This document shows positions 48,901-56,611 of a stretch of DNA of 64,000 bases, piece by piece. The translations under genes and the position numbers were made by a program. Source of the stretch: an uncultured Bacteroidota bacterium (GTDB lineage Bacteria; Bacteroidota; Bacteroidia; AKYH767-A; OLB10); the NCBI GenBank assembly GCA_900696575.1, contig CAADHD010000033.1, positions 1 through 64,000 on the forward strand, read 5' to 3'. The notes beneath the pieces are model-generated. The model was not told the DNA's origin, ran no database searches, and was given only the letters and a program-made list of their open reading frames with translations. Each line of letters starts with the position of its first letter. The first letter of the stretch is position 1.

Positions 48901-50015
48901 GACAGTTTGATTTGCGTAAATCGCCTTCTATTGATAAAGACGGAAATCCGGGAGGTGATTTATCGGTGCTTCCTTTTGGCATGGGTTGGTTTCCGGGTTA
49001 TGCCATCAATGTGGAAACCGGAGAGCGGATGAATATTGCTTATGGCGAGAACTCCATGATGGCGCATCAGAATGGCACTGATATGAAATGGAATCCAACT
49101 GCTCAGAAGTATAAAAACAACAACCCTGCAGATTCGGTCTTTTTCGGAGGGATGCACTACATCTATGTATTCGGTCATCATGGCGATAATGTATCAGGTA
49201 AAACCGATGTCCCTGCTTATGATCAATGTGAGTTTATTGCCACCATGTTAGACCTTGCCGCAACTACCAACAACAACACCATCAGAAGAAATGTATGGAA
49301 AGATTGCCAATGGGTAAACCTGCCATTATTGGCAACAGGAAAACAGGTGCTTTCTTCAGAAGTGAAAATCCGTTTAAGAGTAGCACGAACGTACAGGCCG
49401 CTTGCCGGAAATGCAGTGATTAACAACAATCAGCCTCTTACTTCCGGAACAACCTATTATGTATGCAGCACACCCGTCACCTATGGCATTGTTACCTACA
49501 ATACGGTTGGCAATACTTTCATTGCCGGTAATGATCCGCTTTTTACGGGAAGCGGGTTAGTTACAGCCATACAGCCTGAGAACAATTTCATGCCTTACTA
49601 TCGTTTCTCTACCAATGAACTTTCTGCCAAAACCAATGATGTTGAAACTGCAAAGAATGCTCTTGACCTGATAAACATTGTTCCTAATCCTTACTACGCT
49701 TACAGTGCTTACGAAAATACTGACAATGATTTCAGAGTTAAAATAAACAACCTTCCGCCAAAATGCACCGTCAGCATTTTCAACCTGAGCGGAACACTCA
49801 TCAGAAAATACTACCGCAATGCCGCTTTAAATAATACATCCGGAACTGAAACAGCCATTGAAAACTCTTCCACCGGTATAGATTGGGATTTGAAAAATCA
49901 CAACGGAAAATTAGTAAGCAGTGGTATTTATGTGATTCACATTAAAACGCCCGACTTTGGCGAGCAGACTATTAAATGGTTCGGAATGCTGAGGCCGGTG
50001 GAGGAAGTGGAGTGA
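45906..50015 (+). CDS. Very large secreted protein with FlgD-like/T9SS-type C-terminal module
   Basis: A 1369-residue protein with signal peptide MKILLASALLLVFTSMLQAQ. After a charged linker comes VRAMVLAGGDMWWDLATAQYE and IFNGAIWIAGIDGNGQ, an opening seen in Bacteroidota gliding/secretion-associated surface proteins. Acidic Ca-binding-like stretches occur (DTDLDGIYDYTKGDYPG, DDDFDGCADC). The end (IVPNPYYAYSAYE, TVSIFNLSGTLIRKY, NGKLVSSGIYVIHIK) resembles a FlgD-Ig/sorting-type module but closes with KWFGMLRPVEEVE rather than a usual basic tail. Function unknown. ATG 45906; a TTG at 45879 is in frame. Confidence 0.78.
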   Translation: MKILLASALLLVFTSMLQAQNKKAKQLPQVKNKPQPAAAGCAASVAAAELDINNVRAMVLAGGDMWWDLATAQYEIPKGSGKTSIFNGAIWIAGIDGNGQIKAAAQTYRQQAGNDFWTGPIDTANLTISTERCIKFDLHFKITRKEVKEFSSAGNYSDAPEIIRTWPGNGNYTSGNEARYLAPFIDTDLDGIYDYTKGDYPGYSLNGDYPFSIVTGTDFKKFHCNHYLFGDQTLWWVFNDVGNNKTETDSDPIGLEIRAQAFAFKAPDEINDMTFYQFQIINRSTLAFNDVYFCQWTDPDLGKYDDDYVGCDVPRGLGYCYNGDNDDEGIAGYGLIPPAVGIDFLQGTDAITGNLRDDDFDGCADCTFIVNANGDTVVIADTDLPERNGLTKFKFYEGSFSVTGNPQSLIQYFYYTRGLWLDGSPQTYGGNGSGGQYPCDYMFPGKTDPIYYPLLGEWSEPNAGNAAGDRRFIPSTGPFHMAPGSVHYIITGVIWARADSGNQYSSLQKLLYADDKAQALFNNCFQTIEGPDAPDLAIRELNKEIIISLENTFDSRTELYRQKDPTIVSVNGQPVPDSLKYFVFEGYQVFQLKDASVTIAELKNPDRARLVLQCDIKNGVSKLVNHYYNSEIGAAVPAEEANGKDAGIVHTLRLTKDMFASGANDLVNHKTYYFMAISYAYNNFSPFNPFHPDSLQGQRTPYKAGINNVKVYSAVPHPYQPEAAGLILNSSYGNGPRIQRIEGQGNGGNVIDLTDESIAEILQNNIAYNPVYKPAYGPVGVKLYDPVMVSDGRFEIRLNGVDDNSAWSMKELNSSITANADYTLGYANEQLMKGADFSWGLSVKINNVIEAGKPGAVNNAFLEATIQYSDNAQRWLTGVKDVDGVSPENWIRSGINVVSPSNPQGDYPGIDDEQVYEKVLDGIWAPFKLAAIANPAEPHFPRTSVIASAIPIIQLSPTANSKTGIASVDIVITPDKSKWSRAAVIEIGADQSRTIGNARQFDLRKSPSIDKDGNPGGDLSVLPFGMGWFPGYAINVETGERMNIAYGENSMMAHQNGTDMKWNPTAQKYKNNNPADSVFFGGMHYIYVFGHHGDNVSGKTDVPAYDQCEFIATMLDLAATTNNNTIRRNVWKDCQWVNLPLLATGKQVLSSEVKIRLRVARTYRPLAGNAVINNNQPLTSGTTYYVCSTPVTYGIVTYNTVGNTFIAGNDPLFTGSGLVTAIQPENNFMPYYRFSTNELSAKTNDVETAKNALDLINIVPNPYYAYSAYENTDNDFRVKINNLPPKCTVSIFNLSGTLIRKYYRNAALNNTSGTETAIENSSTGIDWDLKNHNGKLVSSGIYVIHIKTPDFGEQTIKWFGMLRPVEEVE

Positions 50016-50059
50016 TGAAGTTTAAAGCCGGAATGGCATAAACAACTCCTTGAGAGATA

Positions 50060-50587
50060 CTATTTTGTTGTCTTTGCACCCATCTGCTGGCCCATCTTTT
50101 CATACTCAACATCATCAGGCTCCCAAAGTTCAATCTTGTTTCCTTCAGGATCGAGAATGTGAACAAACTTGCCATAGTCATATTTTTCAATAGCATCAAG
50201 CACGGTTACTCCGTTCTTCTTTAATTCAGCTACCAGTGCTTCCATGTTCTCCACACGGTAGTTAATCATAAACTCTTTGGTGGAAGGCTCGAAGTACTTT
50301 GTAGTTTCCATAAACGGACTCCATTGCGTGAACCCTTTCTTAGTGTTATCTGCGCCCTGGTACCATTCAAACACAGAGCCGTATTCGTTAGTTTCCAACC
50401 CCAGATGAGTGGCATACCATTCACGTACTTTTTTCGGGTCTTTGCATTTAAAGAATATGCCCCCGATGCCTGTTACTTTTTTCATAGTTGATGGATATGT
50501 TTGCGGTGGTGAAAGTACGGTTTTGAAGGCAAAGCCGAGAAGGAAGAAAGAAACTGCTGTCAGAATAATAAGGTTGTTTGGTTTCAT
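50060..50587 (-). CDS. VOC (glyoxalase/bleomycin resistance-like) protein with N-terminal anchor
   Basis: A 175-residue protein. Residues 1-34 form a hydrophobic signal or anchor (NLIILTAVSFFLLGFAF). Residues ~35-165 form one VOC domain (VTGIGGIFFKCKDPKKVREWY, FMINYRVENMEALVAELKKNG, FVHILDPEGNKIELWEP), with the E in KIELWEP as the usual metal ligand. An internal ATG at 50485 (MKKVTGIGG) would give a cytosolic 141-residue form. A TATCTTCG box (50624-50617 on the minus strand) lies 29 bases before the long start. Substrate unknown. Confidence 0.85.
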   Translation of the reverse strand: MKPNNLIILTAVSFFLLGFAFKTVLSPPQTYPSTMKKVTGIGGIFFKCKDPKKVREWYATHLGLETNEYGSVFEWYQGADNTKKGFTQWSPFMETTKYFEPSTKEFMINYRVENMEALVAELKKNGVTVLDAIEKYDYGKFVHILDPEGNKIELWEPDDVEYEKMGQQMGAKTTK

Positions 50588-50835
50588 ATTCGGTTAGGTA
50601 TGATGATAAACCCGAGCGAAGATAAACTTTACTCAACTCAATGAAATTTTCGTCACGTAGTAGGTGTTCCCTCACCAACCACATTCATCTCCTTCAATAT
50701 CTGTTGGCTGATTTAAAAAAACTTATGGCTAAATACCAATTAGGGGAAAACTATATCCTTTCGAGGCAGAGTCTTGATTATACAATCTCTAAACTGAATC
50801 CTAAACCTTAATTTTCCGCCTTCAAAATCACTCCA

Positions 50836-51456
50836 TTGCATACCGAATTACCGAAGATACTCGAAGATGTTGTCAATGCGTTTACACGGTTGCCGGGCAT
50901 TGGCCGCAGAACCGCGCTCCGAATGGCATTGGCTCAATTGAAAAAAAGCAGGGAAGAAACCCGATTGATGGCACAGGCGCTTTTAACTTTAGCAGAACAG
51001 GTAAAGTTCTGCCGTATATGCAGAAATATTTCCGACCATGAAATCTGCTCTATCTGCAGCCATCCGAAACGCGACCGCACCTTGATTTGTATTGTAGAAG
51101 ACATACGCGACATCATTGCCATAGAAAACACCGGGCAATACAACGGCCTGTATCACGTTCTTGGAGGTATCATCAGCCCGGTGGAAGGCATCAGTCCTTC
51201 GCATTTAAATATTGAATCGCTGCTGCAGCGCCTGCAGGATAATGAAGCTACAGAAATCATCATGGCATTGAATGCAACCATGGAAGGCGATACTACAGTC
51301 TTTTATTTATACAGAAAACTTCAAGCTTTCAACATAAAAATTTCGACTATAGCCCGCGGAGTCTCTGTTGGAAGCGAACTGGAGAATGCCGATGAAACCA
51401 CCCTTGGGCGCAGCATCATTAACCGCCTGCCTTACGAAAATGTTTTTAAAAAATAA
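50836..51456 (+). CDS. recR: Recombination protein RecR
   Basis: A 206-residue recombinational repair protein acting with RecF and RecO to load RecA. HhH region RLPGIGRRTALRMAL, zinc finger CRICRNISDHEICSIC (C-x2-C...C-x2-C) and Toprim segment IVEDIRDIIAIENTG with HVLGGIISPVEGISP. The only start giving a normal N terminus is TTG at 50836 (MHTELPKILE, 18 residues before LPGIG). A near-consensus -7 box, TAATTTTC, lies at 50809-50816. It is followed 15 bases later by a glycosyltransferase gene. Confidence 0.95.
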   Translation: MHTELPKILEDVVNAFTRLPGIGRRTALRMALAQLKKSREETRLMAQALLTLAEQVKFCRICRNISDHEICSICSHPKRDRTLICIVEDIRDIIAIENTGQYNGLYHVLGGIISPVEGISPSHLNIESLLQRLQDNEATEIIMALNATMEGDTTVFYLYRKLQAFNIKISTIARGVSVGSELENADETTLGRSIINRLPYENVFKK

Positions 51457-51471
51457 TTAAGTCTGACCTGC

Positions 51472-53403
51472 ATGAAACTTTCTGTTGTTATTGTTAATTA
51501 CAACGTGAAGCATTTCCTGGAACAATGTCTGCTTTCTGTTTTTAAAGCAATGGAAGGAATACAGGGTGAAGTGCTGGTAGTTGACAATAACTCGGTGGAT
51601 GGCTCGGTGGAAATGGTTATGCAGAAATTTCCGGCTGTGAGACTCGTGGCCAATAATTTCAATGCAGGCTTCTCTAAAGCTAACAATCAGGCTATACGTA
51701 TTTCAAAGGGCGAATATGTGTTGTTGCTCAATCCGGATACAGTAGTTGAAGAAGATACTTTTAAAAAAGTAATTCAGTTTATGGATGAACATCCTGATGC
51801 CGGAGGATTGGGCGTGTATATGATGGATGGCAAAGGGCGTTTTCTTCCTGAATCGAAACGCGGATTGCCCTCCCCTGCCGTAGCCTTCTGGAAACTTTCG
51901 GGATTGTCTTCCTTATTTCCCAAATCAAAAATCTTCGGCAAATATCATCTCGGTTATCTTGATAAAGAGCATGTTCATAGTGTGGAGGTGCTTTCAGGTG
52001 CATTCATGCTTCTGCGGAAGTCGGTGCTTGATAAAACCGGCTTGCTTGATGAGGAGTATTTCATGTATGGCGAAGACATTGACCTGAGTTACCGTATTAC
52101 CCGGGCCGGATTCAGGAATTACTACTTTCCGCATACACGCATTATTCATTACAAAGGCGAAAGCACGAAGAAGAGCAGCGTGAATTATGTTCTGGTGTTT
52201 TACAAAGCCATGGTCATTTTTGCCAGAAAGCATTTTTCGCAGAGCCATGCTGCCATATTTTCATTGCTGATAAATTTTGCCGTATGGCTAAGAGCAGGAG
52301 TTGCACTCTTGTCACGTTTTATAAACAAAGTGCTTATTCCCTTTTGCGATGCTGCTCTTTTTTTTACCGGGATGATTTTTCTTAAGAGCTATTGGGAAAC
52401 ATCCGTTAAGGCGCTTAATTATCCGCCTTTTTTTGTGAATGTGGTCATTCCTATTTATGTACTGATCTGGATTGTTGGTATCTACCTGAGCGGTGGATAT
52501 GATAAGCCGGTAAAACAGATTAAAATTCTGAGGGGAATACTGAGCGGAACCATTTTCATACTGGTTGTTTATGCATTGCTTCCTGAAACACTACGTTTTT
52601 CGCGCGCTCTTATCCTTATCGGTACATTCTGGACAGGATTGAGCGCCTTGCTGCTTCGCAATCTACTTTATTATGCAGGTTTCAAATCGCTTGGATTGTA
52701 TCAGCAGCAGCGCAAACGAATCATCATTGCTGCTGATGGCGAGGAAGGAACACGTATTCTGTCCATGCTCAATCTTTCAGGTTCACCTTTTACTTTTATC
52801 GGATTTGCAAGGCAGCATGAACAGTTGCACGATCAATATGCAATCGGAAAAGTAGCCCGGCTTCCGGAAGCCGTGAAAATTTACAATGCCGATGAAATTA
52901 TTTTTTCATCAAAAGATTTGTCCTCTTCCGAAATCATGAAACTGATGCAGGAAGAAATTCCGGGTCATGTTGAATTTAAAATTGCACCTCCTGAAAGCAT
53001 GTTCATCATCGGAAGCAATTCCATTGATGAACAGGGAGACTTATACATGGTTGACATCAATGCTTTATCGGACCCGGCCAACCGCAGGAAGAAAAGAATT
53101 TTTGACTGGGTGGCCTCGTCTGTAATTTTATTACTCTCCCCTGTCCTTGTTTTTATCATGAAAAAAGGTGCCGGCAAAATTACCGATGCTTTTCAGGTAT
53201 TCACCGGAAAGAAAACATGGATTGGCATTCCGGTAACTTCAGGAAAAAAGTCTTTTCTGAAAGAAGGGGTTTATTCTCCGGCAGGTTTATTTGAGAGCAA
53301 GAAACTTGATGAGGCCACCCTAAACCGCATTTATGTACTATATCTGAAAGAATATGAGGTAATAAATGACTTAAAAATACTTTGGCATCATTTAAAAAAA
53401 TAA
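51472..53403 (+). CDS. GT2 glycosyltransferase fused to membrane and nucleotide-binding region
   Basis: A 643-residue protein. Residues ~1-260 are a GT-A family 2 glycosyltransferase of the rhamnosyltransferase style (VVIVNYNVKHFLEQCL, LLLNPDTVVEEDTF, FMYGEDIDLSYRI). Residues ~265-405 have several membrane helices. Residues ~415-520 resemble the nucleotide/CoA-binding-like domain of polyprenyl glycosylphosphotransferases (RIIIAADGEEGTRILSML, ADEIIFSSKDLSS). One more helix (VASSVILLLSPVLVFIM) and a short tail follow, without a full bacterial sugar transferase domain. It probably acts in surface polysaccharide or lipid-linked sugar assembly. Confidence 0.82.
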   Translation: MKLSVVIVNYNVKHFLEQCLLSVFKAMEGIQGEVLVVDNNSVDGSVEMVMQKFPAVRLVANNFNAGFSKANNQAIRISKGEYVLLLNPDTVVEEDTFKKVIQFMDEHPDAGGLGVYMMDGKGRFLPESKRGLPSPAVAFWKLSGLSSLFPKSKIFGKYHLGYLDKEHVHSVEVLSGAFMLLRKSVLDKTGLLDEEYFMYGEDIDLSYRITRAGFRNYYFPHTRIIHYKGESTKKSSVNYVLVFYKAMVIFARKHFSQSHAAIFSLLINFAVWLRAGVALLSRFINKVLIPFCDAALFFTGMIFLKSYWETSVKALNYPPFFVNVVIPIYVLIWIVGIYLSGGYDKPVKQIKILRGILSGTIFILVVYALLPETLRFSRALILIGTFWTGLSALLLRNLLYYAGFKSLGLYQQQRKRIIIAADGEEGTRILSMLNLSGSPFTFIGFARQHEQLHDQYAIGKVARLPEAVKIYNADEIIFSSKDLSSSEIMKLMQEEIPGHVEFKIAPPESMFIIGSNSIDEQGDLYMVDINALSDPANRRKKRIFDWVASSVILLLSPVLVFIMKKGAGKITDAFQVFTGKKTWIGIPVTSGKKSFLKEGVYSPAGLFESKKLDEATLNRIYVLYLKEYEVINDLKILWHHLKK

Positions 53404-53404
53404 C

Positions 53405-54346
53405 ATGCAGAACAGAATTACCGAACTTTTCAAAATTGATTATCCCATCATACAGGCCGGAATGATTTGGGCCAGCGGATGGCGTCTTGCCTCGGCTGTA
53501 GCCAATGCCGGAGGATTAGGATTGCTGGGTGCCGGCAGCATGTATCCTGATGTGCTGCGCGAGCACATCCGAAAGTGCAAAACCGCAACTTCCAAACCAT
53601 TTGGAGTAAACCTTCCGCTTCTTTATCCCGATATTGACAAACACATCAGTATCATCATTGAAGAAGGTGTAAAAATTGTTTTTACTTCGGCAGGTAATCC
53701 GTCCACATGGACTAAGAAACTTAAGGAACATGGAATAACGGTAGTACATGTAGTAAGCAGTTCGAAGTTTGCGAAAAAATCAGAAGATGCCGGATGCGAT
53801 GCAGTGGTAGCCGAAGGCTTTGAAGCCGGAGGACACAATGGCCGCGAAGAAACCACCACGCTGGTGCTTATTCCATTGGTATGTAAAGCAGTCAGTATTC
53901 CGGTTATTGCAGCAGGTGGTATTGCCTCGGGCCGGGCCATCGCTGCCATTATGGCTCTGGGTGCTGATGGCGCTCAGATAGGTTCACGGTTTGTGATGAC
54001 GCATGAAGCTTCTTCACATCTCAACTTTAAAAACTCCGTTGCAAATGCCAAAGAAGGAGATACAATTTTAACTTTAAAGCAGCTTACACCCGTAAGGCTT
54101 ATTAAAAACAAATTTTATGAGCAGATTAAACAGGCTGAAGAGCGATGTGCTTCATTGGAAGAACTGAAAACCATTTTAGGCCGCGCACGCGCCAAAAAAG
54201 GAATGTTTGAAGGAGACCTGGAAGAAGGCGAACTGGAAATAGGCCAGGTATCAGCCATGCTTAATGATATTCAACCTGCCGGTGAAATAGTTAAGCAACT
54301 CTGGAATGAGTTTTTGGAAACAAAGGACCGCATCAGCAAAATGTAA
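53405..54346 (+). CDS. Nitronate monooxygenase / FabK-like flavoprotein
   Basis: A 313-residue FMN TIM-barrel. KIDYPIIQAGMIWASGWRLASAVANAGGLG at the N terminus, VVAEGFEAGGHNGREE (AGGHxG motif) and IPVIAAGGIASGRAIAAIMALGADGAQIGSRF are present. Sequence alone does not separate nitronate monooxygenase from enoyl-ACP reductase II; the AGGHNG motif occurs in both. It starts one base after the preceding stop, so it is translationally coupled to the glycosyltransferase gene. Confidence 0.88.
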   Translation: MQNRITELFKIDYPIIQAGMIWASGWRLASAVANAGGLGLLGAGSMYPDVLREHIRKCKTATSKPFGVNLPLLYPDIDKHISIIIEEGVKIVFTSAGNPSTWTKKLKEHGITVVHVVSSSKFAKKSEDAGCDAVVAEGFEAGGHNGREETTTLVLIPLVCKAVSIPVIAAGGIASGRAIAAIMALGADGAQIGSRFVMTHEASSHLNFKNSVANAKEGDTILTLKQLTPVRLIKNKFYEQIKQAEERCASLEELKTILGRARAKKGMFEGDLEEGELEIGQVSAMLNDIQPAGEIVKQLWNEFLETKDRISKM

Positions 54347-54407
54347 GCATATTCCTTAACTTGGTTTCAGTGCTGGTTTTTCTTTTAAATTTCTGTTTCC
54401 GGAATCA

Positions 54408-54415
54408 TATCTTTG
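54408..54415 (+). promoter_or_regulatory. -7 promoter element of the lysyl-oxidase-like gene
   Basis: TATCTTTG is an exact TAnnTTTG match, 18 bases before the ATG at 54434. TTTA sits 20 bases upstream in place of a -33 TTTG. Confidence 0.6.
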
Positions 54416-54433
54416 AACCACCAAAAACCGGTT

Positions 54434-56245
54434 ATGAAAAAATTAATACTCTTTGCATTGTTACTTGCTTTCAAATTTGTTTCAGCACAAACATTCAGCA
54501 CTACCACCTGGGTTGCTATTCCTGATAATGGTCCGCAGGTAAGTGTACCGGTTGCCGTTTCCGGTTTGCCTGCATCCATCAATTCATCCTTCGGTTTTGT
54601 TCAGGTTTGTCTTGAAATTACACATACCTGGGATGCCGATCTGGAAGTACGATTGAAATCTCCCGACAATACCAATATTATTTTATTCAGCGGAGTTGGA
54701 GGATCTGAGAATAATTTCACCGGTACGTGTCTCTCCAACAATGGCGGCAACGGATTTATTTTAAATGCCAACGCTCCGTTTACAGGAAATTATATCCCAT
54801 TTAACGGTTTGAATGTTTTTAATAACAATCAGGATCCAAACGGAACATGGGAATTGTTAGTGCGTGACACCTATTCTGCCGATACCGGTTCTATTCATTT
54901 TGCAAGCATCACATTCAGTAACAATCCTCCGCCCGACCCGGGGCCTCCTCCTGTTATTTGTTCAACTTGTGCATGTCCAAGTGGCGCTGCAACTTGTCCG
55001 CTTATGCCTGATATGACAGCCTCTGCCCTTTGCATCATTCAACAAATGAATGAAACACCCGGATTTGTTGATATAGGTAATGCCACTCCCAACATCGGAT
55101 GGGGACCTTTGGAAGTTCATGGCACCGGTAATTGTTATTGCGATACGGTTCCAGTTCCCTGTACGCTTTCGCAGTGCCCCAACGGAACACAAGTTAAAGA
55201 GGCCATTTATCAAACCATTTACACCCGAGTGAATAACAATGACACACTTCAATCCTACAATGTACCAGCCGGTTACATGAGTTTTCACCCGAATCATGGC
55301 CACATGCATGTTGATAATTGGGCAAGCTACTCTATCAGGCAGGCAACCTCTAACCCTGATGCTACTACCTGGCCCATTCTTGCTGCAGGAACCAAACAGA
55401 GTTTTTGCTTAATCAACCTCAGTTCATGCACTGCCAGCCATGGATATTGCGTAAACAATCAAGGCGATACACTTCATACCAATCAGGTGCTGAATGGCGG
55501 ATTCGGGGTGATTTCAGGATGCGGACGCCATCAGGGAATTTATACCGGTATGCTCGATATTTATGCTATGGGACTTAACGATCCTATACCTTTAAACGGT
55601 CTTTGCAATGGCGATTACTACATTGTGTCTATTACTGATCCTGACAACAATTTTGTTGAAGCCGATGAAAACAATAACTGGGTAGCCGTTCCCATAACGC
55701 TTACCCAGCAAATGCAGCCACCCTCTGCAGCATTTAACATTACGCAGAATGGCGGAAGCCCGAATGTAGGTTTTACCGCTTCCAATCTTGTAAATGCTAC
55801 TTCCTTTTATTGGGATTTCGGTGACGGTAATATTGACAGCACCAACAATCCTGTAATTCATACATACTCAGCCAACGGAACTTACATGGTTACTTTTACC
55901 GTTATCAGCCCTTGCGGAATTTTTACGGTAACAGATACAGTGGTAGTAACAACCGTTTCAGTAAGTGAAAACCTGCCTGCATCTTTTTATGTAAGCATCA
56001 CTCCGAATCCTGTCAATGAAAAAGCAGTACTTAAGTTTTATTCATTCGGCACCCAAGAAATTCCCGGTATTTCTCTCGTTGATATTCATGGAAAAGTAAT
56101 CCATCAACTCTTAAATAAACGGTTTGCCGAAGGATATCATCAAATTGAATTGGATGTAAAATCGCTGCAGTTAAGTGCCGGTGTCTATATGCTTCGAATC
56201 AACAACGGCAGGCAAATACATACCCTGAGATTTACAGTTATTTAA
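54434..56245 (+). CDS. T9SS cargo: P-domain, lysyl-oxidase-like domain, PKD domain, sorting domain
   Basis: A 603-residue multidomain protein with signal peptide MKKLILFALLLAFKFVSAQ. Order: proprotein-convertase P-like domain (~30-165, EITHTWDADLEVRLKSPDNT, DPNGTWELLVRDTYSADTG); Pro/Cys linker; lysyl-oxidase-like domain (~190-425) with the His-rich copper-type motif FHPNHGHMHVDNWASY and several Cys; PKD domain (~445-520, YWDFGDGNIDSTNN); type A sorting domain (ITPNPVNEKAVLKF, LSAGVYMLRINNG). Lysyl oxidases oxidise peptidyl lysine to aldehydes. The activity and target here are inferred only. Confidence 0.85.
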   Translation: MKKLILFALLLAFKFVSAQTFSTTTWVAIPDNGPQVSVPVAVSGLPASINSSFGFVQVCLEITHTWDADLEVRLKSPDNTNIILFSGVGGSENNFTGTCLSNNGGNGFILNANAPFTGNYIPFNGLNVFNNNQDPNGTWELLVRDTYSADTGSIHFASITFSNNPPPDPGPPPVICSTCACPSGAATCPLMPDMTASALCIIQQMNETPGFVDIGNATPNIGWGPLEVHGTGNCYCDTVPVPCTLSQCPNGTQVKEAIYQTIYTRVNNNDTLQSYNVPAGYMSFHPNHGHMHVDNWASYSIRQATSNPDATTWPILAAGTKQSFCLINLSSCTASHGYCVNNQGDTLHTNQVLNGGFGVISGCGRHQGIYTGMLDIYAMGLNDPIPLNGLCNGDYYIVSITDPDNNFVEADENNNWVAVPITLTQQMQPPSAAFNITQNGGSPNVGFTASNLVNATSFYWDFGDGNIDSTNNPVIHTYSANGTYMVTFTVISPCGIFTVTDTVVVTTVSVSENLPASFYVSITPNPVNEKAVLKFYSFGTQEIPGISLVDIHGKVIHQLLNKRFAEGYHQIELDVKSLQLSAGVYMLRINNGRQIHTLRFTVI

Positions 56246-56247
56246 GC

Positions 56248-56264
56248 ATTCTTAACTATGAATT
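56248..56264. repeat. Short hairpin word shared with 6536-6553
   Basis: ATTCTTAACTATGAATT here and ATTCTTAACTGTGAATT at 6537-6553 differ by one base. Each has an ATTC/GAAT inverted pair around TTAACT. Both lie just after a gene end. They may be decayed copies of a dispersed element or a common 3' signal. Confidence 0.35.
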
Positions 56265-56377
56265 GCTGAAAACTAAACCATCAGAAGTTTCAGTTTGAAC
56301 ATGTTAAATAATCTCTGATGATTTTTTTAACAGAATAGGAACAACCTGTTCATCAGGCTTATACTTTTACAATCGAA

Positions 56378-56611
56378 ATGGAAGGTGAACTTATAACTCT
56401 GCTGTCATTAGACGATGCCCGAAGGGCTTCTGAAATAAAAGAAAAGTTAGAGCAAAAAGGAATTGCCTGTTATATGGGAAAAGGCTGGCGAAAAAATGCA
56501 GCCAAGCTGAAATCTCCTGTTGATTTACGGGTAAATATCAAGGACCTTGATGAGGCTTTGAAATTGATTTCTGATGAAAGTGAACCTCAACTTAACGACT
56601 CTGTTGATTAG
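56378..56611 (+). CDS. DUF2007-like small protein
   Basis: A 77-residue protein resembling the DUF2007 putative signal-transducing family: ITLLSLDDARRASEIKEKLEQKGIACYMG and a second part VDLRVNIKDLDEALKLI. No signal peptide, so cytosolic. A near-consensus TACTTTTA box lies at 56362-56369, eight bases before the ATG. Its stop region overlaps the convergent gene by four bases. Function not established for the family. Confidence 0.75.
   Translation: MEGELITLLSLDDARRASEIKEKLEQKGIACYMGKGWRKNAAKLKSPVDLRVNIKDLDEALKLISDESEPQLNDSVD

Noticed and set aside
50725-50811. 28-codon ATG frame (MAKYQLGENYILS...) upstream of recR
   Set aside because: Too short, no homology recognised, no clear promoter; could be a relic but cannot be supported as a gene.
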